Source: Allostella vacuolata
GTDB taxonomy: Bacteria > Pseudomonadota > Alphaproteobacteria > ATCC43930 > Allostellaceae
Direction: 5' to 3'
NCBI GenBank assembly: GCA_006739055.1
Contig: AP019702.1
Location: forward strand, 992,501-1,056,500
Length of the DNA stretch: 64,000 nucleotides
Each line of letters begins with the position of its first letter. The first letter of the stretch is position 1. Under the pieces are notes generated by a model. The model had not been told where the DNA came from, did no database searches, and saw nothing but the letters and a program-made list of their open reading frames with translations. This document shows, one piece after another, positions 6,403-15,797 of the stretch. A program made the translations under genes and the position numbers.

Positions 6403-8954
6403 GCCTCCGCCCGATGGCGGGCCCGCCCCCGGATCCGGCCGCGCTTGGCTTCGCCGCGCTCCGCGCCGGCCGCGGCGGCGATGCCGAGGCGATCTTCCGC
6501 GCCATGCTGGAGCGGCGGCCCGACCATCGCGACGCCCGCAACGGCCTGGCGCTGGCGTTGGCCGGGCGCGGCGCCTGGGCCGAAGCGCTCGCCCACATGG
6601 ACCGCGCCATCGGCGATGGCGACGTGCCGGGCGCCTGGCACGCCAACCGCGGCACGGTGCTGCGGAATCTCGGCCGCCACGGCGAGGCGCTGCAGGCCCT
6701 GGCCCAGGCGGCGGGCCGCAGCCCCGGCAACGCCGCCTATCGCCTGCAGCTGGGCGAGGCGGCGCTGGCGCTGGGCGATGTCGAGACGGCCGTCGCCGCC
6801 CTGCGCGAGGCCCTGGCGATCGATCCGGCCGGCCCCGCCGGCTGGAGCAACCTCGGCACCGCGCTCGATGCCCAGGGCGCCCACGACGCGGCGATCGCCG
6901 CCTATGGCGAGGCGACCCGACGCGGCCCGGACCTGCCGGAAACCTGGGTCAATCTCGGCAACGCCCTCAACCGCGGCGGGCGCGGCGCGGCCGCGCTGGA
7001 GGCCTTCGACCGGGCGCTGGCGCTCCGCCCCGGCTTCGTCCCCGCCGCCGTCGGCCGCGGCGTGGCGCTGCACCATCTCGGCCGCGAGGCGGAGGCGATC
7101 GACGCCTTCGACGCGGTCCTGGCCGACCACCCCGGCCACGCCAACGCCCACAACAACCGCGCCGTCTCCCTTCAGGATGCCGGCCGGCTGGACGAGGCCA
7201 TCGCCGGGTTCCGCCGCGCGGTCGCGCTCGCCCCGGGCGACTCCGTGCCGCACAACAATCTGGGCGGCGCGCTGCATCGCGCCGGGCGGACCCGGGACGC
7301 GATCGCCAGCTTCGAGACCGCGATCGCGCTGCGGCCGGACTATGCGGAGGCCTACAACAACCGCGGCGGCGCGCTGGAGGCCGCCGACGACCGCGAGGCG
7401 GCGGTGGCCGACTACCGGCGCGCCGTCCAGCTGAAGCCGGCCTACCTCAAGGCGCGCAGCAACCTGGCCGGGCTGCTGCACACGCTAGGCCGCCACGAGG
7501 AGGCGGAGGCGGCGATCGATGGCGGGCTGGCGCTGCGGCCGGACCACCTGCCGTCCCGCCTGCACGCCGCCTTCACCCGGCTGCGCATCCTCTACCGCGA
7601 CATGGACGAGCTCGAGCGCAGCCGGGCCGCCTACCGGCGCGACCTGGAGGCGCTGGCCCGGCTGCCGCTGCCGGACGGGCCCGCGGAACTGGCCGAGCTG
7701 GCCGAGGCGATCGGGTCGAGCCAGCCGTTCTATCTGGCCTACCAGGGCCGCAACGACCGCGACCTGCAATGCATCTATGGCGATTTCGTCTGCCGGGTGA
7801 TGGCGCGGCGCTACCCCCACCTGGCGGACCGGCCGGCGATGCCGCCGCCGGCACCGGACGGGCGAATCCGGGTCGGCTTGCTGTCGGGCTTCTTCCGGCA
7901 CCATTCCAACTGGAAGATTCCGATCCATGGCTGGCTCGAGGACCTCGACCCGGCCCGGATCGACCTGCACGGCTACTATACCCAGGCGATCGACGGGCCG
8001 GAGGCGGCCCGCGCGCGGGCCCTGTGCGGCCGCTTCGTCGCCGGCAGCCGCACCACCGCCGCCTGGGCCGAGACGATCCGCGCCGACCGGCTGCACGTCC
8101 TGCTGATCCCCGAAATCGGCATGGACCCGACCACCGTCCGGCTCGCCGCGCTGCGCCTGGCGCCCGTGCAGGCCACGTCGTGGGGCCATCCCCAGACCTC
8201 GGGCATGCCGACCATCGACGATTTCCTGTCGAGCGCGCTGATGGAGCCGCCGGACGGCGACGACCATTACAGCGAGCGCCTGGTGCGCCTGCCGGGCCTG
8301 TCCTTCCGTCCCCTGCCCGACGCGACGGCACCGGCCGAGGTGTCGCGGGCGGAACTGGGGGTGGGGGCGGATGCGGTCCTGTTCTGGTGCTGCCAGTCGC
8401 TCTTCAAGTACCTGCCGCGGGACGACCGCCTGTTCCCGGCGATCGCCGCCCGGGTTCCCGAGGCGCGCTTCCTCTTCCTCGGCTACCCGGCCGGCAGCAC
8501 CGTCGGCGACCTGTTCCGCGGCCGGATCCGGGCGGCGTTCGCGGCGTCGGGCCTCGATGGCGACCGTCATTGCCGTTTCCTCGGCACCCTCGATCCGGCC
8601 CGGTTCGCCGGCGTGACCCGCCTGGCGGATGTCTTCCTCGATTCGCTCGGCTGGTCCGGCTGCAACTCCACCCTGGAGGCGCTCGAGGCCGGCGTTCCGG
8701 TGGTGACGATGCCGGGCACGCTCATGCGCGGCCGGCACAGCGCCGCGATCCTGGAACTGGCCGGGCTCGGCGATCTGGTCGCGCGTTCGGTCGAGGATTA
8801 CGTGGCGCTGGCGGCCGGGCTCGGCTGCGACCCCGGCCGGCGCGCCGCCGTGCGCGCCCGGATCGGGGCCGCCCGGCGCATCGTCGAGAGCGACCTTCGA
8901 CCGGCCGCCGGCCTTCAGGCCTACCTGCTGGCGGCGGCGGGCGCGGCCGGATAG
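6399..8954 (+). CDS. TPR protein with C-terminal GT41 (SPINDLY/OGT-like) glycosyltransferase domain
   Basis: The 851-residue protein starts at a GTG overlapping the SDR stop (GTGA); ATG at 6414 is the alternative. Residues about 10-390 are around ten tetratricopeptide repeats (for example GWSNLGTALDAQGAHDAAIA). From about residue 485 a GT41 domain begins at IRVGLLSGFFRHHSNW. It continues with LAPVQATSWGHPQTSGM (near 587), FKYLPRDDRLFPAIAARVPE and a NSTLEALEAGVPVVTMPG nucleotide-sugar site (near 755). Eukaryotic relatives attach GlcNAc or fucose to Ser/Thr of proteins; in bacteria relatives act on adhesins, flagellins or secreted proteins. Donor and acceptor here are unknown. Its end overlaps a convergent regulator gene by 34 bp. 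Confidence 0.88.
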   Translation: MSLRPMAGPPPDPAALGFAALRAGRGGDAEAIFRAMLERRPDHRDARNGLALALAGRGAWAEALAHMDRAIGDGDVPGAWHANRGTVLRNLGRHGEALQALAQAAGRSPGNAAYRLQLGEAALALGDVETAVAALREALAIDPAGPAGWSNLGTALDAQGAHDAAIAAYGEATRRGPDLPETWVNLGNALNRGGRGAAALEAFDRALALRPGFVPAAVGRGVALHHLGREAEAIDAFDAVLADHPGHANAHNNRAVSLQDAGRLDEAIAGFRRAVALAPGDSVPHNNLGGALHRAGRTRDAIASFETAIALRPDYAEAYNNRGGALEAADDREAAVADYRRAVQLKPAYLKARSNLAGLLHTLGRHEEAEAAIDGGLALRPDHLPSRLHAAFTRLRILYRDMDELERSRAAYRRDLEALARLPLPDGPAELAELAEAIGSSQPFYLAYQGRNDRDLQCIYGDFVCRVMARRYPHLADRPAMPPPAPDGRIRVGLLSGFFRHHSNWKIPIHGWLEDLDPARIDLHGYYTQAIDGPEAARARALCGRFVAGSRTTAAWAETIRADRLHVLLIPEIGMDPTTVRLAALRLAPVQATSWGHPQTSGMPTIDDFLSSALMEPPDGDDHYSERLVRLPGLSFRPLPDATAPAEVSRAELGVGADAVLFWCCQSLFKYLPRDDRLFPAIAARVPEARFLFLGYPAGSTVGDLFRGRIRAAFAASGLDGDRHCRFLGTLDPARFAGVTRLADVFLDSLGWSGCNSTLEALEAGVPVVTMPGTLMRGRHSAAILELAGLGDLVARSVEDYVALAAGLGCDPGRRAAVRARIGAARRIVESDLRPAAGLQAYLLAAAGAAG

Positions 8955-10336
8955 GCCCGCTGCGGGCAGGACGGCCGCTGGCACCGCCTGCAGCCGGGGC
9001 CGACCGGCGTCGCCCGGTTGACATCCAGCCCTGCGGAATAGACCAGGCGCCAGGCGTGCCGCAGCTCGCAGCCGAGACCGACCGAAAAGCTGGTGGTCGG
9101 TGCGCCATAGCCGCCATGGCTGCGGGTGATCGCGCGCGCGATCCAGAAGTATGTCCGGTCGTCCGGCATTCGCGTGTACTGGGTCAGGATGCGGCCGGGA
9201 TGGGCGAAGGTCTCGTGGACGTTCCATAGCGGGCAGCCGCTGTCGCCCGGCCGCAAGGGCAGGTCGGCCGCCGCCTGCCACTTGGAGACATTGCCGGCCC
9301 GGTCGAGCCGGACGAAGAGAAAGGGCACGCCCTCGGCGCCGGGCCGCTGCAGGGTAGCGAGGCGCTGGCAGACCATCTCGAAGCCGGCGTCGAACCGGCG
9401 GGCGAGCCGCTCGACATCGTAGCGCAGCGCCTCGGCCGCGTCGCGGAAGGCGCCATAGGGCAGCAGCAGCGCCGCGGCAAAGTACTTTGCCAGGTCGACC
9501 CGGGCCAGCCCGCGGGCCTCCTCGCCGAAGAAGCGGGCCTCGCCGGCCAGGCGGTGCAGCCGCTCGCCCTGCTCCAGGAATGCGAGCCGGGTCGCCAGCA
9601 GGAAGGCGTGCCGGCCGGGCGGCAGGTGCCCGGACAGGCGCAGGGTCCGCTTCGCGGCGGCACGGGCATCGGGCCCGTCCATCGAGCCGGCTTCGTCCAG
9701 CCCGGTTCCGTCCAGCCCGGTTCCGTTCTGGCCGCCCTCGTCCTGGCCGCCTTCGTCCTGGCCGGTGTCGATCCGGACATGGATGCCGTGCCGCCGGGCG
9801 AGATAGGCGGCAAGCACGCCGCGCGGGTCGCCTGCCGCCAGTCCGACGGCGCGATGCAGCGCCTCCGCGGCCGCGTCGAGTTCGGCGATGTGGCCGTGCC
9901 GGTCGCGGAAATACTCGCGCACCTCCTCGTCGGGGAGGGGCGGCGCGCGGGGCGGCGGAACGGCGGCGGGCGGCGCCTGCCTTGGCTCTCGGCACAGGGC
10001 GATCAGGGCGCGGGCGATGGCCGGCATGTTCGCGACCAGATGGCGCACCTCGGCGTAGTCCACCGGCTCGCCGGGCGCGAGCAGGGACAGGGCCTGGCCC
10101 AGTTCCGTCGCCAGCCGCTCCTCGCTGGCCAGCCGTCCATCGTCCGCCAGGCGCACGTCGATCCCGAACATGGCATTGAGGTCGAGGAGCAGCGGGATGG
10201 TCAGCGGCCGCTGGTTCAGCTCGAGCTGGCTCACATGGTCGACCGGCAGGCCCAGCGCGTCGGCAAGCGACGCCTGGCTCAGATGCCGCCCCTCCCGCAG
10301 GCGGCGGAGTTGTGCGCCTACGAACGCCTTGCGCAT
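8921..10336 (-). CDS. ScfR/RamB-like XRE regulator with ImmA/IrrE-like and C-terminal DUF2083 regions
   Basis: The 471-residue protein begins with a Cro/CI HTH (VGAQLRRLREGRHLSQASLA, residues about 5-60). A central region is related to the IrrE/ImmA fold (YFAAALLLPYGAFRDAAEAL). The C-terminus is Cys-rich (GCPLWN, GLGCEL, GPGCRRCQRPSC). This architecture is known from short-chain fatty acid and methylcitrate-cycle regulators such as RamB. No HExxH zinc motif is visible, so protease activity is not expected. A tandem pentapeptide repeat interrupts the middle (see 9696-9770). I chose ATG 10336 over the longer frame because the HTH starts there and a GAGGATAGGG sequence precedes it. It is divergent from an acyl-CoA synthetase, a plausible target. 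Confidence 0.82.
   Translation of the reverse strand: MRKAFVGAQLRRLREGRHLSQASLADALGLPVDHVSQLELNQRPLTIPLLLDLNAMFGIDVRLADDGRLASEERLATELGQALSLLAPGEPVDYAEVRHLVANMPAIARALIALCREPRQAPPAAVPPPRAPPLPDEEVREYFRDRHGHIAELDAAAEALHRAVGLAAGDPRGVLAAYLARRHGIHVRIDTGQDEGGQDEGGQNGTGLDGTGLDEAGSMDGPDARAAAKRTLRLSGHLPPGRHAFLLATRLAFLEQGERLHRLAGEARFFGEEARGLARVDLAKYFAAALLLPYGAFRDAAEALRYDVERLARRFDAGFEMVCQRLATLQRPGAEGVPFLFVRLDRAGNVSKWQAAADLPLRPGDSGCPLWNVHETFAHPGRILTQYTRMPDDRTYFWIARAITRSHGGYGAPTTSFSVGLGCELRHAWRLVYSAGLDVNRATPVGPGCRRCQRPSCPQRAYPAAPAAASR
9696..9770. repeat. Five degenerate 15 bp tandem units inside the XRE gene
   Basis: Two identical units TCCAGCCCGGTTCCG (9696-9710, 9711-9725) are followed by three related units of the TCCTGGCCGCCTTCG type (9726-9770). 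All keep frame and encode five-residue units such as GQDEG and GTGLD in an acidic, Gly-rich loop. The array looks like slippage-driven expansion within a linker. Confidence 0.85.
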
Positions 10337-10545
10337 CCCTATCCTCATCCATCGCCTGTCGGCGAGGGCGCGGCCCCGTGCTTTCAAGATCTGCGCCGGA
10401 ATCGGCTGCGGCACTGTCGGGGAGCCTGGATATAGCGGTGAGACGGGATACAACTCAAGCGATCGTCGCGACCGGGACGGGCGGGCGTCCGCAACCGGCG
10501 GTTCCGCGGTGGCGCTGGCCGGCCGTTGCGCACTAGGATCGGGCC

Positions 10546-12168
10546 ATGCGTTGTGAATGGCCCGTTTCCGTCCCGCTCGCCGCCGAGACCCATTATGGAC
10601 GCCCGATGCGCTGCTTCGCCGAGCGGCCGCGGAGCCTGTTCCAGATGTTCGCCGAGGCGGTCGGGCGTGCGCCGGGCCGCATGGCGGTGGTGGGGGAGCG
10701 CGGCCGGGCGAGCTGGGCCGAACTCGACGATGCGGTCGGCCGGGTCGCGGGCCAGCTCGCCCGGCGCGGCGTCATCCGCGGCGCGCGCGTCGCCATGCTG
10801 CTGGGCAACGGGCGGCCCTTCCTGTGGACCTTGTGGGCGTGCGCCCGGCTGGGCGCCATCGCGGTGCCGCTCGGCACCCGCCTGAAGGGCATGGAGATCG
10901 CCCATGCGATCAACGATTCCGGGGCGGAGATCCTGATCTTCGACGGCGAGCTGGCGGACGCCCTGCCCAAGCCGTACGAGACGCCGATGCTGCGCCACCG
11001 CTTCGCCGACGGCGAGGACATCCCGGGCGCGCTGCCGTTCGACCATCTCCTGGCGCCCGTCGCCGCCCCGCCGGTCGAGCCGGTGTCCGAGGACGATCCG
11101 GCGATCATCCTCTACACCTCCGGCACCACCGGCCGGCCCAAGGGGGCGATGCTGACCGGGCTCGGCCTCGTGCACTCGGTCCTGCACTACCAGTATTGCC
11201 TGGGGCTGCGCGAGGCCGAGCGGGCCCTGCTGGCGGTCCCCGCCTCGCACGTCACCGGGCTGGTGGCGCTGCTGGCGGTGAGCGCGCGCCTGGCCGGCAC
11301 CCTGATCCTGATGAAGCGGTTCCAGGCCCGCACCTTCCTCGACCTGGCGCAGCGCGAGCGGATGACCTTCACGGTGCTGGTCCCCGCCATGGCCAACCTG
11401 TGCCTGCTGGAGCCGGCCTTCACCCGCACCGATCTGTCCGCGTGGCGGGTCTGCGGATATGGCGGCGCGCCGATGCCGGAGGCGACGATCGCCGGCCTGG
11501 CCCGGCACCTGCCGGGGCTGGCCCTGCACAATCTCTATGGCGCGACCGAGACCACCTCGCCCGCCACCATCATGCCGCCGGACGGCACGGCCCGCCGCCC
11601 GGACAGCGTCGGCCTGCCGGTCCCGCTCGGCCGGATCCGCATCGTCGGCGAGGACGGCCTGCCGGTAGCACCCGGCGCGGTGGGCGAGATCTGGATCGCC
11701 GGGCCGATGGTGGTCCCCGGCTACTGGGACGCGGCGGAGGCGACCAAGGCCAACTTCTGCGACGGGTTCTGGAAGTCGGGCGACCTCGGCAGCGTCGACG
11801 CCGAAGGCTTCGTGCGCGTTCTCGACCGCAAGAAGGACATGATCAACCGCGCCGGCTACAAGATCTACAGCGCCGAGGTCGAGAATGTCCTGGCCCACCT
11901 GCCGGGGGTGATCGAATCGGCGGTGGTGGGCCGGACCTGCCCGGTGCTGGGCGAGCGGGTCCATGTGTTCGTGCAGGCCGACCGGGACCGGTCCGGGCGG
12001 CCGGTGGTCGACGCCGGCCAGGTGCGCGCCTTCTGTGCCGAGCGCCTGGCCGACTACAAGGTGCCGGAGACGGTTTCCTTCGTCGACGAGCCCCTGCCGC
12101 GCAACGCCAACGGCAAGGTGGTCAAGACGATCCTGCGCCGCCTGGCCGAGGAGGCGGCGGCGACGTGA
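10546..12168 (+). CDS. AMP-forming acyl-CoA synthetase (ANL superfamily)
   Basis: The 540-residue enzyme has every core motif of the adenylate-forming family: A3 IILYTSGTTGRPKGAMLT, A5 LYGATETTSP, A7 KSGDLGSVDAEGFVRVLDRK with MINRAGYKIYSAEVE, and a C-terminal RNANGKVVK with the catalytic Lys. It activates a carboxylic acid with ATP and transfers the acyl group to CoA. Chain length cannot be read. A TAGGAT box ends six bases before the ATG; the same segment (AGGATCGG) could also serve as a weak ribosome-binding site. Divergent placement from an ScfR-like regulator and coupling to a DUF4424 gene (GTGA overlap) give the only context. Confidence 0.9.
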   Translation: MRCEWPVSVPLAAETHYGRPMRCFAERPRSLFQMFAEAVGRAPGRMAVVGERGRASWAELDDAVGRVAGQLARRGVIRGARVAMLLGNGRPFLWTLWACARLGAIAVPLGTRLKGMEIAHAINDSGAEILIFDGELADALPKPYETPMLRHRFADGEDIPGALPFDHLLAPVAAPPVEPVSEDDPAIILYTSGTTGRPKGAMLTGLGLVHSVLHYQYCLGLREAERALLAVPASHVTGLVALLAVSARLAGTLILMKRFQARTFLDLAQRERMTFTVLVPAMANLCLLEPAFTRTDLSAWRVCGYGGAPMPEATIAGLARHLPGLALHNLYGATETTSPATIMPPDGTARRPDSVGLPVPLGRIRIVGEDGLPVAPGAVGEIWIAGPMVVPGYWDAAEATKANFCDGFWKSGDLGSVDAEGFVRVLDRKKDMINRAGYKIYSAEVENVLAHLPGVIESAVVGRTCPVLGERVHVFVQADRDRSGRPVVDAGQVRAFCAERLADYKVPETVSFVDEPLPRNANGKVVKTILRRLAEEAAAT

Positions 12169-13121
12169 GGGGGCGGGCGGCGCTGGCGGCGGCACTCCTT
12201 GCCGCGGTCGCGGGCGGGCCCGCGTCGGCCAATGATTCGACGGCGGTGCTGGCCGCGGGCGGGCTCGTCCTCACCCGGCAGGCGGCGATCGCGATGGAGC
12301 GCGAGGACCTCTCGGTCTCGCCGCGGGAGGTGGTGGTCCGCTACCGCTTCCGCAACACCGGGCCGGCGGCGATCCGCTCCGTCGTCGCCTTTCCTCTGCC
12401 GGAGATCGACCTGTCGCAACTGGCGGAGACGCCGATCACCGCGCCCGGCGCCGACCCGGACGACTTCGTCGACTTCCGCGTCGCGGTCGACGGGGTGGCG
12501 GTGCCGGCCCGGCTGGAGATGCGGGCCTGGCGCGATGGCCGCGAGGTGACGGAGCGGCTGCGCGCCCACGGCCTGCCGGTGTCGCGCTTCCACCCCGAGC
12601 TCTATCCTCGCCTGAAGGCGCAGCCGCAGGCGGCGCGCGATGCCCTGTCGGCGGCCGGGATCGCCGCCTGGGAGGCGCACGACAACGTCTACCCGCTATG
12701 GACGATGCGCGCGGCCTATCACTGGGAGCAGGAGTTTCCGCCGGGCCGGGCGGTCGAGGTCGAGCACCGCTATCGTCCGGTGGTGGGCGAGGGGTGGTTC
12801 GGGGAGTACCTCCTGGCCGACAGCGACGAGGGGCGCAAGTGGCGGGCCGACCATTGCGTCGATGCCGCGGACTTGGCCCGCCTGCGCGCGAAGCTGGCGC
12901 TGACCACGCCCATGGACCCGTACCGCCGGATGCGCAGCCTCGAGTACGTGCTGACCACCGCCCGCAACTGGCAGGGCCCAATCGGCACCTTCCGGCTGCA
13001 CATCGATCCCGGCAGCGACACGGCGGTGCTGCTGACCTGCCGCGGCGGTGCGGGGGAGGGGGAGGGGGAGGTAACGGGCTTCGTCCCTGGCCGCGAACTC
13101 CTGGTCGCGATCGTCGAGTAG
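12165..13121 (+). CDS. DUF4424 secreted protein
   Basis: The 318-residue product has a signal peptide (residues 1-22, cleavage near PASANDS). The mature chain fits DUF4424: GGLVLTRQAAIAMEREDLSVSP, VVVRYRFRNTGPAAIRSVVAFPLPE, a YPLWTMRAAYHWEQEFPPG core and a C-terminal segment (IGTFRLHID). It is thought to be an extracytoplasmic protein of unknown role. The GTG start overlaps the acyl-CoA synthetase stop, so the pair is translationally coupled. That may only reflect gene packing, since no functional link is known. Confidence 0.85.
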   Translation: MRGRAALAAALLAAVAGGPASANDSTAVLAAGGLVLTRQAAIAMEREDLSVSPREVVVRYRFRNTGPAAIRSVVAFPLPEIDLSQLAETPITAPGADPDDFVDFRVAVDGVAVPARLEMRAWRDGREVTERLRAHGLPVSRFHPELYPRLKAQPQAARDALSAAGIAAWEAHDNVYPLWTMRAAYHWEQEFPPGRAVEVEHRYRPVVGEGWFGEYLLADSDEGRKWRADHCVDAADLARLRAKLALTTPMDPYRRMRSLEYVLTTARNWQGPIGTFRLHIDPGSDTAVLLTCRGGAGEGEGEVTGFVPGRELLVAIVE

Positions 13122-13133
13122 GGTCCGCCCGCG

Positions 13134-14099
13134 TCAGCCGGGCGGCAGGTCGTCCGCGTCGGCGGCCAGGATCCTCGCCCGCAATTCCGGGCGCACGTCG
13201 GCCAGCTGCGCGTGCGGGTCGGGCAGGCCCATCGAGAAGGGCCAGTCGGAGCCGAACAGGATGCGGCCCTCGCCGAAGGTGGCGGCGGCCAGTTCCAGGG
13301 CGGCCGCGGAATGGGTGATGCAGTCGGCGCAGAAGCCGCGGAAGGCCTCGGTCGCGGGCCGCACGCCGGGGACATGGGCGCCCGGCCGCCGCACAGCCTG
13401 GCCGCGCGCCAGCCGGCCGGCCACGGCCGGCGCCGATCCGCCGCCATGGGCCAGGCAGATCCGCATCGACGGGTGGCGGTCCATGATCCCGGACATGGCG
13501 AGGTGGGCGGCGGCCAGCGCCGTCTCGCCCGGGCCGCCCAGCAGGTTGTGCAGGAAGAACGGGTCGAGCCGGCCGTCGCAGCCCTTGGTCGGGTGCAGGA
13601 AGAGGAACGCCTTGGCCTGGTCGAGCGCGGCCCACAGCGGGTCGTAGGCGGGCTCGGAGATGATCGAGCCGTGATGGGCCGACCCGGCCGCGGCGGCGAA
13701 GCGGTTCTCGCCCGCGGCCACCTTCCCGGCGACGACGGCCGCGGCCAGCGCCGGGTGCTGGATCGGCAGATAGAAGAGCGGCGCCAGCCGGTCGGGGAAG
13801 CGGCCGGCCGCGGCCGCCAGCCCGTCATTGACGTAGTCGACCCAGGGCCGCGCGGCCGCCTCGTCGAGCGCCAGGCGATAGAGCGGCGGCGGGATCGAGA
13901 TCCAGGCCCGGGCGACGCCGCGCTGGTCCATCCACTGCACCAGCGCCTCGGGCCGGAAGACCGAGGGTGCGGCCAGCGGCACCCCGTCGATCACCAGCCG
14001 CGGCGCCTCCGGCTCCCAGGCGATGCCGGGCAGGGCATCGAGGCGGCCGGGCAGGATCGGCGCGATATGGGCGTGGACGTCGAGGGCGATCGGTTCCAT
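13134..14099 (-). CDS. Amidohydrolase_2 family metal-dependent hydrolase or decarboxylase (ACMSD-like)
   Basis: The 321-residue TIM-barrel protein has His9-x-His11 in the first strand (DVHAHI), MRICLAHGGG with a further metal-ligand His, and the late Asp in ILFGSDWPFSMG. Members of this group are Zn-dependent decarboxylases or hydrolases of aromatic-derived acids, for example aminocarboxymuconate-semialdehyde decarboxylase. Specificity here is unknown. It is the last gene of the minus-strand operon with the ABC importer, 29 bp downstream of the FAD oxidoreductase. That suggests the imported compound is processed by oxidation and hydrolysis or decarboxylation. Confidence 0.85.
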   Translation of the reverse strand: MEPIALDVHAHIAPILPGRLDALPGIAWEPEAPRLVIDGVPLAAPSVFRPEALVQWMDQRGVARAWISIPPPLYRLALDEAAARPWVDYVNDGLAAAAGRFPDRLAPLFYLPIQHPALAAAVVAGKVAAGENRFAAAAGSAHHGSIISEPAYDPLWAALDQAKAFLFLHPTKGCDGRLDPFFLHNLLGGPGETALAAAHLAMSGIMDRHPSMRICLAHGGGSAPAVAGRLARGQAVRRPGAHVPGVRPATEAFRGFCADCITHSAAALELAAATFGEGRILFGSDWPFSMGLPDPHAQLADVRPELRARILAADADDLPPG

Positions 14100-14128
14100 G
14101 GGCGGGCGGCCTTGCGGGTGGGGACGGT

Positions 14129-15763
14129 TCAGTCGCCGAAGGCGACGGCCGGCTGGGCGAAGCCGGCGCGCAGGGCCTCCAGGTCGTCCAGGACCGCGCG
14201 GCTGGCATTGTGGCCGGACAGGCCGGAGATGAAGTTGCCGGGCCAGGTGCCGTTGCCGCTCAGGTAGAGGCCGCGGGTCGGCGTGCGATAGGCGTGCAGG
14301 CCGGGCAGGGGGCGCATCCAGAACTGGTTCCAGCCGGCGAGGTCGCCATGGGTCATGTTCGCCTCGACCAGCCCGAACTCGCGCTCGAAATCCTCCGGGT
14401 CGAGGCAGCGCCAGTCGGAGATGAGGTCGGGCAGGCCCGGCATCCATTCGGCGACGGCGGCGATGGTGCGCCGCGCCAGCCGCTCGCGCTCAACTTTCCA
14501 GTCGCCCTCGGCCAGGCGGTAGGGGGCGGTGCCGACATTGAGGCTCATGACGTGCTTGCCCGCCGGCGCCAGTTCGGGCGCGGTCAGGGACGGGCACAGG
14601 CCCCAGACGACCGGCTTGTCGGAGATGCGGCCCTGCTGCATCTCCGCATGGCTCGATTCCAGGTAGTCGATCGAGGGCGCGATGCGGAACTGGGCCGACG
14701 CCAGCGCCAGCGGGTCGGCGTCGGGCGGGCCGGCGGCCCAGACGGGCGGGCCGTCCAGCGCCAGCACCACCTTGAACGCCTTGCCGGTCATCGGCCGCCG
14801 CCGCATCTTGCCCTGGAAGCCGGCCCAGTCCGGCTCGTCGCGCAGCAGCTCGATGACGGTGCGCCGCGGGTTGATGGCCGAGACGACGACAGGCGCCAGG
14901 AACTCGGTCCCGTCGGCGGTGGCGACGCCGGTGACCGCGCCGCCGCGGGTCAGGATGCGGTCGATGGCGACCCTGGTGCGCAGGTCGACGCCGCGGCTGG
15001 CGGCCGACGCCACCATGCTGTCGACGATGGCGCCCATGCCGCCGACCGGCATGCCGGTCGACCCGCGCAGCGGCATCCGCCGCGGGTCGTCGCCGGCCTC
15101 GGCCGCCAGCGAGGCCAGCGAGAGCGGGCGGGTCAGCAGGTTGATCGGGGTGCCCGGGGTGGATGGCGTGAAGTTGCCGCCGACCACCGCCATGGGCGCG
15201 ATGATCGTCTGCGTCTGCCAGGCGAGCTCGAACTCGTCGAACAGGTCGCGGGCGCTGCCGAAGAAGATGCGGCCGAACGCCTCCTGGTCCTCCAGGCTGG
15301 TCAGGTTGCGGACCAGCTCCTGCAGGGACGGCGGCGCGCGGAAGACCGAGATGCCGAGCTTGCGGGCGAACGCCTCGACATAGGCGAAGAGGGCGTCGTA
15401 GCGGGCGGATTCGCCGGGCGCGAAGCCGTCGATCTGGCGCTGCGTGCGCGCCTTGTCGCGCCAGCCGATGAACAGCGACCCATCGGCCAGCGGATGGACC
15501 AGGGTCGGGTCGATCGGCTGGAAGCGCAGCCCGTGCTTCTCCAGCTCCAGGTCGCGGACGATCTTGGGCTCGAGCGAGCCCGGCGAGTTGGCGATGGTCG
15601 AGCGGTAGCCGGGCAGGAACTCGATGGTCGCCGCCGGCCCGCCGAGGCGCGGGCCGGCCTCCAGGACCACGACCGACAGGCCGGCGCCGGCGAGGTAGCC
15701 GGCCGCGACGAGGCCGCTATGGCCGCCGCCGATGATGATGGCATCGAAGCGATGGGCGGGCAT
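14129..15763 (-). CDS. FAD-dependent oxidoreductase, phytoene-desaturase/amine-oxidase-like
   Basis: The 544-residue flavoprotein opens with the dinucleotide-binding motif IIIGGGHSGLVAAGYLAGAG (residues 8-27) and VVLEAGPRLGGPAAT. It ends with the FAD-contacting motif TRGLYLSGNGTWPGNFISGL. This is the layout of the phytoene dehydrogenase/CrtI-like NAD(P)/FAD oxidoreductases that turn up widely outside carotenoid clusters. No carotenoid gene is nearby, so it more likely oxidises the compound imported by the adjacent ABC system. The ATG at 15763 is chosen because the upstream extension is unconserved and runs back into the substrate-binding protein gene. Confidence 0.87.
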   Translation of the reverse strand: MPAHRFDAIIIGGGHSGLVAAGYLAGAGLSVVVLEAGPRLGGPAATIEFLPGYRSTIANSPGSLEPKIVRDLELEKHGLRFQPIDPTLVHPLADGSLFIGWRDKARTQRQIDGFAPGESARYDALFAYVEAFARKLGISVFRAPPSLQELVRNLTSLEDQEAFGRIFFGSARDLFDEFELAWQTQTIIAPMAVVGGNFTPSTPGTPINLLTRPLSLASLAAEAGDDPRRMPLRGSTGMPVGGMGAIVDSMVASAASRGVDLRTRVAIDRILTRGGAVTGVATADGTEFLAPVVVSAINPRRTVIELLRDEPDWAGFQGKMRRRPMTGKAFKVVLALDGPPVWAAGPPDADPLALASAQFRIAPSIDYLESSHAEMQQGRISDKPVVWGLCPSLTAPELAPAGKHVMSLNVGTAPYRLAEGDWKVERERLARRTIAAVAEWMPGLPDLISDWRCLDPEDFEREFGLVEANMTHGDLAGWNQFWMRPLPGLHAYRTPTRGLYLSGNGTWPGNFISGLSGHNASRAVLDDLEALRAGFAQPAVAFGD

Positions 15764-15797
15764 GGCGGCCTCGTGTTGCTTGGTCGGTCGAATGGCC

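Noticed and set aside
8921-10336. IrrE-type metalloprotease activity in the XRE regulator
   Set aside because: No HExxH motif is present; only the fold-level resemblance remains.
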